A DNA stretch of 64,000 nucleotides. Source: Apus apus. Taxonomy: Eukaryota > Chordata > Aves > Apodiformes > Apodidae. How positions within the stretch are numbered: the first letter of the stretch is position 1; every line of letters begins with the position of its first letter. Under the pieces are notes generated by a model. The model had not been told where the DNA came from. It saw only the letters and a program-made list of their open reading frames with translations, and made no database searches. The stretch is from contig NC_067304.1 of assembly GCF_020740795.1 (NCBI RefSeq), positions 2,470,056 through 2,534,055 of the forward strand, given 5' to 3'. The translations under genes were made by a program, and so were the position numbers. This document shows, piece after piece, positions 1 through 10,600 of the stretch.

Positions 1-115
1 TCCCTGCCCTGTGGCTCCACTTTGGGGGGGCTTGTTTCTGGGGGCTGAGGGAAGGAGGAGTGGAACAACCCCCCTGAACCTTTGGTTTACAGCAGCACGG
101 GGCTCTATGTGCATC

Positions 116-1160
116 TTATGTATATCTATTTTATAGATATATATTATATATTATATATATATTTATATTTTATATGATATATATTATATAATATATAGAA
201 ATATACAATATAAAAATATATCTACATACTCATATATTCATGTATGTTCATATATATGTATACATATACATAACACAATATCTAATGTATATCTACATAG
301 ATTTTTATATATATCTAAACAGATGTATTATATATAATAATACATATAATACATTTATATTTAAATGTATATTGTATATATTATACGTATTTATATATAG
401 ATTTTTCTATATGCTTGCATGTGTAAATTTTTTATATATCTGCATGTATCTCCTGTCTATGCATGTATATATTATATATATTGTATATGTGTATATATAT
501 TTATATATGTATTTATTTCTTTTCAATACTATTTTTATTTATATATGTATATATATGCATACATGTGTATAGATTTTTATATATCTACGTGCATATTTAT
601 ACATATATATAAAATATATATACCTATATTTTATATATACATATACATATATAAATATATATACCTTTATTTTATATATACATATACATATATAAATATA
701 TACCTTTATTTTATATATACATATACATATACAAATATATATACCTATATTTTATATATACATATACCTATATTTTATATATACATATACATACATATAT
801 ATACACACATATACAATATACACATATACAATATATACATGTACATTATATATAAATATACATATATAAATATATGTACCTGTATTTTATATATACATAT
901 ACATACATATATAAATATATGCCTATATTTTATATATACATATACAAATATATATACACCTATATTTTATATATACATATATATGAAAAAATATATATTA
1001 TATATACATATATAAAATATATACATATATTTTATATGTGCATGTATGTATTTATATTTTTTGTCTATATGCATGTGGCTTCTTTATATATTCAAATGCA
1101 TATATATCTATTTATATACTTGTGTGTGTATATTTTATATATATAAATGTGTCTGGGGGT
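116..1160. repeat. AT-rich compound microsatellite with roughly 40-bp higher-order repeats
   Basis: Long alternation of TATA, CATA and TTTTATATA motifs. Between about 610 and 980 a motif of the form ACCT(A/T)TATTTTATATATAC recurs roughly every 40 bases, so part of it is a minisatellite rather than a simple dinucleotide run. It is sharply unlike the surrounding GC-rich DNA. Confidence 0.85.
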
Positions 1161-1224
1161 AGTTAAGTATATATAAATATATCAAATAAATATGTATTGA
1201 TTAATGAATATAAATATATATCAG

Positions 1225-1530
1225 TAAATAAATATATCAATGTATTTAAATATATATCTATCAATATCTTTAAAGATATATCTATAAATAAATATGTATC
1301 AATGTATTTAAATATATATATCAATATCTTTATGGATATATCTATAAATAAATAAGTATCAATATATTTATATATATATCTATCAATATTTTACAGATAT
1401 ATCTATAAATAAATATATAACGATATATTTTTATATATATCTATCATTATCTTTAAGGATATATCTATAAAGAAATCTAGATCAATATATTTATATATCT
1501 ATCAATACCTTTACAGATATATCTCTAAAT
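1225..1530. repeat. About 61-bp AT-rich minisatellite, five copies
   Basis: The core TATATCTATAAATAAA with a preceding TATCTTTA(A/T)(A/G)GA recurs near 1264, 1324, 1386, 1447 and 1506, about 61 bases apart and diverging toward the 3' end. It continues the AT-rich block but has a different unit. Confidence 0.75.
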
Positions 1531-1662
1531 GTTTATCTGTCCATATCTTGACGTACACACCTACAAATCGATAGATCCATCAGTATCAGTCAGTCCCATC
1601 CCAGCCCCATCCCCCCCGTGCCCCCCGGGCTCCCCTCTCCCTCACGGGCGGTTCCTCCGCAG

Positions 1663-4600
1663 CTGCTGAAGCGCCCGGGCCGCGCGGAGGAGTCGCCGAT
1701 GATCGGGGACAAGGTCAGCGTGCACTACCGGGGCCGCCTGGCCAGCGGCAAGAAGTTCGACTCCAGCCGCGACCGCAACGAGCCCTTCGTCTTCAGCCTG
1801 GGCAAGGGTGAGCTGGCCTGGGGAGGGAGGGGGGGTCTGTTGGGTGGGGTGGTCCCTGGGGGTGCTGGGGTGGTCTTAAGGGGTGGTGGGATGGCCCCTG
1901 GGGGTGATGGGATGGTCCCTCTGGAGGTGGGATGGTCTTAAGGGGTGGTGGGATGGTCCTTGGGGAGGTGGGATGATCCTTGGGGAGGTGGGATGGTCCC
2001 TCTGGAGGTGGGATGGTCCCTGGGGGTCATGGGATGGCTCCTGGGGAGGTGGGATGGTCTTAAGGGGTGGTGGGATGGTCCCTCTGGGAGTGGTGAGATG
2101 GTCCCTGGGGGTCATGGGATGGCTCCTGGGGAGGTGGGATGATCCTTGGGGAGGTGAGATGGTCCGTCTGGAGATGGGATGGTCTTAAGGGGTGGTGGGA
2201 TGGTCCCTCTGGAGGTGGGATGGTCCTTGGGGAGGTGGGATGGTCCCTCTGGGAGTGGTGAGATGGTCCCTGAGGAGGTGGGATGGTCCCTGGGGTCATG
2301 GGATGGCTCCTGGGGAGATGGGATGATCCTTGGGGAGGTGGGGTGGTCCCTCTGGAGGTGGGATGGTCCTTGAGGTGGGATGGTCCCTCTGGGAGTGGTG
2401 AGATGGTCCCTGGGGGTCATGGGATGGCTCCTGGGGAGATGGGATGACCCTTGGGGAGGTGAGATGGTCACTGGGGGTGGTGGGATGATGCTGGGGGTGG
2501 TGGGATGATCCTGGGGAGGGGTGTGATGATCCCAGGGGGCAGGTGGGATGATCCCGGGGAGGTGGGACCCTGTTGCAGGACAGATGGACAGTGTCAGCAT
2601 CACGTTAGTGACACCTGAGGGTGTGTTTTTGGGGTGTTTTTGGGGGTGCCATCCTCGCTGCACCCACCCAGCCTGGTCGTTTTTTTTTCCTCCAGGCTTC
2701 CAGTCACTTCCCCCCACACCTGCCTGACATCTTCCCTGTCTCCTAGGCCAGGTCATCAAGGCGTGGGACATCGGGGTGGCCACCATGAAGAAAGGAGAGA
2801 TCTGCTACTTGCTCTGCAAACCCGAGTACGCCTATGGCTCTGCTGGCAGCACCCCCAAGATCCCCCCCAATGCCACCCTCTTTTTTGAGGCAAGTTGTCC
2901 TGGCTTTGGGGATCAGCTCCCTCCTTCCCCTCCTGCCCTGCCAGCCAGCTCAGAAAAGGGGTGGGGAAGAAAAAAACCCCACAAACCCAACCCCCCCCAA
3001 AAAAACCAACCCCAAAAAAAAACCAACCCCAAAATTTAATAAATAAATAAGAAGAAGAAGAAGAAGGAAAAAATCCAGCTTGGATTCCTGAAACGTGTCC
3101 CTCTGCTCCAGGAACCAGTGCCAGGGTTTTCTCAGAAATGTGTCTGAGCTGGGAAGCTGGGACTGAAATTCCAGCTGGGGAAGAGTCCCAGTGCCCAGAG
3201 TTTTGGATTCCTGGTTTCCAGATGTCCCAAGGGAAGGAGATAAAGGGTTGGGAAGTGCCTCCGGGTGTTCCAGTCTGGTGGTGGGGATGCTGGGGGGGGG
3301 GTTTGGCTGGGCAGGATTTGTGGGGAGGGGGAATTGGGGTCTCCCCAAAATGCAGGCTCAGCCCTTCCAAGTCCAGCAGGTCCCGTTGGAGAGCGAAGAA
3401 GGAGCTCCTGGTCCTGGGTGGCCTCCACAGCACCTTCCAGCACCACATCCTGCCCTTCAGAAATGAATTTTTTTTTTTTTTTTTGCTGTTAACTTCGTGT
3501 TACTCTTCAGGTTCTGGATGTGTCCCCGTTTCCAAGAAATTGGGTGGATTATTCTGGGGCTGGGAGCTGGCAATTATGGGCAACTTCTGCTCCTCAGCTG
3601 CGTGGAGAATGAGCTGGCTTGGCTCTCCAGCCGAGGATGAACTGCTGCTTTGTGGCTTTTCCCTTGGCTGTGTTTTCCCCCTCTCCTTCCCAACCTCCCC
3701 CAGCTCTGCCCACGTTTCCTTATTCCTCTTAATTATTATTTGTTTAATTTTTTAGGTGGAACTGCTGGACTTCAAAGGGGAGGACTTGTTTGAGGATGGA
3801 GGGATAATCCGGAGGATCAAGAGGAAAGGAGAAGGTTATTCCAACCCTAACGAAGGTGCTACGGTGGAAAGTGAGCGTGGGAATGAGCAGCCACTCCTTC
3901 CCTCAGGAGCTGCTGGCATGGGGGTGGGATGCAGGGACGTCCATCAGGAGGTTGGGGGGATGGAGAGGGGCTGGGAGAGCAGTGGGGAGGCTGCTCTGGG
4001 CTCTCCTTGGCTGGGAGGAATGGTTGGAAAACCTCGAGCTGTGGGAGCGGGTGTTGAAGGAGCCGCCCCAGTGTGACCTCATCATCAGTCCTGTTGGCAA
4101 ACATGTCCCCAGGGGCAAACCCCCCTGAGGCTGCAGGGCTCTGCCATCTCCTCCCACCCTTTTTACATCCATTGGGTTCTCCAAGATGCTCCAGCTGCTG
4201 CAACTCCAGCTCTGCTGTGCCTGGAAAGCGTTGGTAGCCGGGATGTCCTCCCTCCAGGGCAGCTCTTGCTGAGTGTTTTGGAGTCAGCAGCTTCTCTGGC
4301 CACCTTCTTCCAGCCCTGATGGGTGTTTTGGTGGCTTTTATCCTATCTGCTGCCAAATGGAGCGGTTTCTTTTCCTTCCCTGCAGCCAAAGTGTTGCTGG
4401 GGAGGGCAGGAAATCAATACTGAGGGTTTGCCAAGGTTAGGGTGGTCTCCTGATGCCAGAAGATGAGGAGCTCAGATCCCATTGGACTTTCCCCATCCTG
4501 GTCCCATTTCTGGAGCAGCTATTCCTTGGAGCTAGACAGGGAACCAGGCTAATTTTTTGAGGCTAATTTTTGATCTTTTTCTTTTCCTTCCCAAGAAAAA

Positions 4601-7600
4601 TTCCCACTCCCTACGGCAGGCACTGACTTTCTCTTCTCCCTTGCAGGGCTCCTGTGTGCAAAGTTGAGTTCCCTTCAGAGAGGCAGGAGTTGGCTCTGAG
4701 CTGTGACAGCTCATAAAGCTCCTTGAGCAGCTGGTTCTTCTAAAGCAGCTTTTCTTTTATTTTTAAGGAAAAATGAGTTTTTGACTCAGACTCCACTGTC
4801 TGTCTCTCTCACCAGGAGCATCATCATAGCTGGGGAGCAGCTGTGAGTCCAGCTTCAAGCTGGCCCTGCTACCCCAAAGGTTAAACTAAAAGACTAAATA
4901 TCATAGAAATAATCCCAGCTCCAGGGTTTCTCTTAATTTTTCTTGGATCTGAGGGTGTTCTGGGCAGGGCTGTGTCTCATGTGCAGGACAGGGAGTGCTT
5001 TGGTTCCTCTGTGCTTGTTCCCTTTGCAGCTCCAGGTTTTTGAGGCTGGGACCCAGGACAGCAGGGGTGGTTTTGTTATCTTTTATGATTTATTTGCTCT
5101 CTACAACTGCCTGAGGGAAGGTTGGAGTGAGAGGGGGTTGGTCTCTCCTCACAAGGAACAAATGATAGAACAAAAGGAAGTGGCCTTAAGTTGCCCCAGG
5201 GGAGGTTTAGATTGGAACTTGGGAATAATTCCTTCCTGGAAAGGGTTGTCAGGCCCTGGCCCAGGCTGCCCAGGACAGGTGGAGTCCCCATCCCTGGAGG
5301 GGTTTCCAAGCCCTGGAGATGGTGCTGAGGGACATGGGGCAGAGGTGGCCTTGGCAGGGCTGGGGGAAGGGTTGGACTGGAGGATCTGAAAGTTCTTTGC
5401 CATCCAAAACATGTTGATGATTCTGTGATCTCAGCCCTGGATTTGGGAGGTGTGTCACCACTGGCATTAGGTTGGAAGAAACCACCGTTCCAGGAGCAAG
5501 AAATCTCCAGGCTGGAATTTCAAAAGCATTTTGATAACTTTTGAAGTTTTCCAGACCCTAAACCCCGCAGTTCCAGTCCCTACAACCTGTCCTGTAGTGG
5601 AAATCTGCCGGTTCAGCTTTTGTTACAACCTTTCCCCTTCCCTCCCCACCCCCTCCTCCACCCTCCTCCTCCTCCTCCTCCGTTTTTAATCTGAGTACAA
5701 ATTGCTGTCAGCACATCAAGTTCGTGTGCCAGCCACACTCGGTACACTCTGTTCTCAGCTCTTCAAAAACAAAATCGCTGCAGGCACCGAGAGAACAATA
5801 AGTCAGAGCTGCAACTGGAGTGATGTTCCTTTTTTTGTTGGTGTGTGTTGGGTTTTTTTTTTCCCCCCCCTGTAATCCAAGAGTGACTGCAGCCAGCTGA
5901 TCTGCTCCTGGAAACCCAAGCAGAGATTTTTTTTGCCCTTCCCCCCCCACTCACACTCCTTTGCCTGGTGTATTTTATGTGTAATTAACCTAAAGCAAGA
6001 CTGGCCTCCAAGGGAAGGGCTGCAGCATCATCCTGTGGGTCCTGTTTGAAAGTGGGATCTTTGGGTTCCTGCTGTTATCCCGTGGAGAGATGTTGTGCTG
6101 CTTTTGGAACCAGGGATCCAGCCAGGGATGGGGCTTGGAGCAACCTGGTCTAGTAGGAGGTGTCCCTGCCTGTGCAGGGGTTGGAACTGGATGATCTTTT
6201 AAGGTCCCTTCCAACCCAAACCATTCCATGATTCTAGGATCTGTACTTGCTGGGAACACCTGGGGGATGTGCTGTGGGCTTGCTGGGTTACTTGGATTTT
6301 AGGCTGAATTTTCCACTTTTCAGTGCTTTAAAAAAAATAGCCAGCATGGTTTTGGGTGGTGCCAAAGCAGGGATTGGCTCTGGATGAGCTGGATTTGCCT
6401 TTTGTCCCTGTCCTGAGCGGGGTGGTCTCAGTGTGGGGTGCAGGTTGTGTCCCGGGGCACTGGCAGCACCTGAGCATCCTCTGCTGCCCTGGAGCCCCAG
6501 CCCGGGAGGGTGGTGAGAAGGCAGAGCTTGGTGTCCTGTCCCCATGGTGGGGAGAGCATTCTCAGTGAGGTCTGATGCCTGAGGGCTGAACGTGACTTTG
6601 TGGTCTGGTTTAGTCCTGGTGGCTCGTCCAGGACCTTTCCATAGATCCTGGGATAGGGAAGTGTCCATGGGGCAGAGATGGGCAAGTTTCCTTCAGCCCA
6701 GGCTGCAGCTCCTGTGCAGAGCCTGGACCCTCTTGGCTGTGTCCAGCTTGGTGTCTCCTTGGACTTGGGATGCTCGGTGTCCCATGGGAGCTTGGGTCAC
6801 ATCCTGCAGCTCCATCTGGTGCTGGAGGGGCTCCAGGAGCAGCCCCCAGGCCTGGATTCTTCCCGAGCATCTATCCCTCTTCTCCCCACTCCAGCAGCCC
6901 TTACACAGACAGTGGCTCCTCTCTCTGCTCATGTCCTTCCAGGCTGCAAAGTCCAGCACCACTTGAGACACTGACCATGAATTTTTCCTCTTCAAACCTT
7001 TTTTTTTGGGGATTTATTTTGGCTGGGTTTTTTTTTTTAACAGCCTGTAGGAATTCTTGATGAAACTGCTTTTCCTTTATACCCTCCCGTGTGTGTGTGT
7101 GTGTGTGTCCCTGTGCCCTGCAAGCAGAGGGCAGGGAACAGAAAACTGTCCCCAAAGCCTCCTTCAGGATTGAATAAATAATAATCTTGCTGTGGAAACC
7201 CAGCCAGGAGGACCAGGTGGTGAACGTGCCAGGTACCTGGTGTCCACTGGGCCTGGAACAGTGTGGTTATTGGTTGAAGATTAAAAATCTTTTTTTCCCC
7301 CCTCTTTTTTAAAATAAATAAATAAATGAATAATAAATAAATACACCGTTTATCTTGTACTTGGAGTTCTTGGAGGCAGGAGAACACAGGCTTGTTTGGG
7401 AGGTGGAAGGCAGGGCTGGATGGAGCTGTATGGGAGGTTTGTAATCGCCCTGATGATAAACTCCACGTGGCAACATGCCAGGAGCAATATCCAGTTCCAG
7501 TAAGACTTGACTCGTGCAGTTGAGTACGAGGGGAAAATATTAGTCATGATGTTTATCTGTTGTCTGGTCCTTGGTGAGATGAGATATTCCTGCCCTGCTT

Positions 7601-10600
7601 TTCAGCCATGCTTTCAAGGCCTCCCCCAGCCTTCTCTGCTCACCAAGGGGCTCCTCTGGCTGCCCCCAGCCTGGGTCTTCCTCCCTTCCCTGGGTGGAGG
7701 CTTTGCTGGGTTTTGGGAGACATCCTTTCTGAGATGGTGGGTGTTGGTCTCTTCTCCCAGGTTAGGGGTGATAGAATAAGAGGAAATGGCCTCAAGTTGT
7801 GCCAGGAGAGGTTTAGATTGGATGTTAGGAACTATTTCTTCGTGGAAAGGGGTGTCAGGCCCTGGCTCAGGGCAGGTGGAGTCCCCATCCCTGGAGGGAT
7901 TTCCAAGCCCTGAGGGACATGGGGCAGTGGTGGCCTCGGCAGGACTGGGGGAAGGGTTGGACCGGGTGAACTTTTCCCATCAAAACTTCTTGATGATGCT
8001 TTCTTTGGAGCCCACCTGGCCTTGGGTTGGGTGGCTCTAGTGTACAATCCCACCTTGTCCCTCTCTGCAGTTCACCTGGAGGGCTTCTGTGGTGGCACCA
8101 GGTTCGACTGCAAAGATGTGAAGTTCGTGGTGGGCGAAGGGGAGGACCACGACATCCCCATCGGCATCGACAAAGCCCTGGAGAAGATGCAGAGGGGAGA
8201 ACATTGTGTCCTCTACCTCGGGCCCAGGTAAGGACCATCCCCACTGAGGTGCCATCTAGTTTTAAGCTTCCAGCATCTGAGGTCCTTTTTAGCACTGGTG
8301 GATGATGGTGATTCCCAAAAATTGGAATGGTTAGCAGGGACAGCGAGACCAGCAGGAATCTCGAGGTGGTTTAAAAAATCAGGTAGAAGGGGTTCATCCA
8401 AGTCCTGTGGCTAAATGGAAAAATATCTCCCTGGAATTTGCCAGGGCTGGGTCCTTAATCTGGAGAGAAACCACTGTAAAAATGTGGATTTGATGCAGCT
8501 GGAGAGGATGATTCCAGGGTACAATGTGGTGTATATCCCAGATACCTTTGCTCCTGGAGAATGATATCATCCTGGCCCCAGAACGTTAGGAAGCTGCAGC
8601 CTGGAGCTGGGGCTGAAGCCAGGATGGGCTGGGTCCGTGTTCATGGCCAAAAACATCCAGGATGGAGATTCCCTCCCACCCTGACAGCTCCTCTCTGCCC
8701 CCCAGGTACGGCTTTGGGGAGGCAGGGAAGCCCAAGTACGGGATCCCGGGGAACGCGGAGCTGGTGTATGAGGTGACGCTGAAGAGCTTTGAGAAGGTGA
8801 GGGCAGGAGTGTGTCCATCCCCCCTGGGCAGGGGACACTGCTCCCTCCCCAAGCCAGGGACACTGGTTCCCTCCCAGCTCCCACCCTTTGTCCCTGGGGT
8901 GACAGCAGCCTGGCCAGGCTGGGCTGGGAACATCCCCAGGGATCGAGTTGTTCCACGGTCGTTCTTCTCTCTTGGTTTGGTTTCTCTTCCTGGCTGAGGT
9001 CCAAGGCTGGTTCTAGCACTTGTTCCTACCTTTGTTCTTCTTGTACTTTCTATTTTTTTCCATTTCTATTTTTCTCCTTTTTCTGTTTTTTTTCTCTTTT
9101 CTGTTTTTTTCTCCTTTTCTGTTTTTTTCCTTTTTTTTTTCCTTTTCTGTTTTTTTCCTTTTATTTTTTTCCTTTTCTATTTTCCTTTTCTTAACTTGTA
9201 TATTTTCTTTTCTTTTTTCCTTTTTTTTTTCCATTTTTTTCTCTTGGGTTTTTTTTCCCCCTTGTTTTTTTTGTTTTCCCTTGGGTTTGGGGGGGTTTTT
9301 TGTGTTCCTCCCCCCTTGCTTTTTGTTTCCCTTTTTTCCCCATCTTGTTTTCCTTTCTTCCCACCCTCTGCCCTGATAAACAACCCCCATCAGGGAGCAA
9401 TCCCAGGAAGCCCAGTGGTCCCACCTGAGCACTGGTTTGTTGGGATTTGCTGGGATTCCTCCAAACCTTTCTTGGCAGGCCAAGGAGTCATGGGAGATGG
9501 ACACCAAGGAGAAGCTGGAGCAGGCTGCTGTTGTCAAGGAGAAAGGCACCATGTACTTCAAGGTGTGTGAACTTTGGGATGGTGGAGGTGGAGCAAAGGA
9601 GCTGGGAATGAGTTTGGGATGACAGTGGGATACAAGATGTGGCACCATCTGTGTCCCCTGAGGCAGTGCTGGGCAAGGAGGGTCCTGCCCTTCTGCTGCT
9701 GTCTTCTTACCCTGAAATTCCTCCCTGGAGTGGGCAGTGCTGGGTTAATGGATGGACTAGATGATCTTCAAGGTTTTTCCCAATAAAAATGATTCTGTGA
9801 TCCTATGATCCTCTTTTCCCAGCTTTGCTCTGCTTCTGGTGGAGCGGGACAGCAGGTCCGACTCGTCACAGAGATGGATGTGGCTGGGGCTAACCATGGA
9901 GTCATGGGATGGTTTGGGTTGGAAAAGACCTTAAAGCTCATCTAGATCCAACCCTGCATGGGCGGGGACACCTCCCACCAGCCCAGGTTGCTCCAAGCCC
10001 CATCCAACCTGCCCTTCAACACTGCCAGGGATGGGGCAGCCACAGCTTCCCTGGGCAACCTGGGCCAGGCTCTCACCACCCACACAGCAAAGAATTCCCT
10101 CCTCATATCCCATCTACATCTTCCCTCTTCCAGTTTTCATCCATCCCCCTTATTCCATCCCTCCCTGCCCGTGTCCCAAGTCCCTCCCCAGCTTTCCTGG
10201 AGCCCCTTCAGGCACTGGAAGGTGCTCTCAGGTCTCCCTGGAGCCTTCTCTTCTCCAGGCGAAAGAAAGCCAAGGAGCTTTGCAGTTCTCCTTCCTAAGC
10301 TGAAGCATCCTGATGGCCATGGAGGAGGAATAGAAGCTCCCACCTGACTTTTCCCAGGAGCTCCACAGCAGCAGCTCCAGGCCCTGCTGTGTCTGTAGGG
10401 ATTCAGCATCCTTCTCCCTTTGCTTCTTCTTCCAACACACTCCAATAACCCCAGAACCTCAGGATGGTTCGGGAGCAGACCTGGCGTTGCCGGTGCTGGT
10501 TCTTCAAACCTCTTCTTCTTCCCTCCATCCCAGGAAGGCAAATACCTGCAGGCAGTGATTCAGTACGGGAAGATCGTCTCCTGGTTGGAAATGGAGTATG

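Larger units (their letters stand above)
1..1662. other. FKBP5 intron: unique start, then AT-rich low-complexity block
   Basis: Bases 1-115 are ordinary GC-rich intron. From about 116 to 1535 the DNA is almost pure A/T with TATA/TGTA runs, and about 1536-1662 leads into the acceptor of the FK1 exon. Reading frames across the A/T block translate to Tyr/Ile-rich strings and are not genes. No promoter or exon was seen here, so the initiator exon of FKBP5 lies further left. Confidence 0.8.

Noticed and set aside
240-1146. Tyr/Ile-rich frames
   Set aside because: Translation of an A/T microsatellite block; no gene resemblance.
1876-2786. Pro/His-rich minus-strand and Trp/Gly-rich plus-strand frames
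   Set aside because: Products of the GGTGGGATGGTCC minisatellite in an FKBP5 intron.
9013-9648. Lys/Glu-rich minus-strand frame of 211 codons
   Set aside because: Antisense of a T/C-rich low-complexity tract overlapping a real FKBP5 exon on the other strand.
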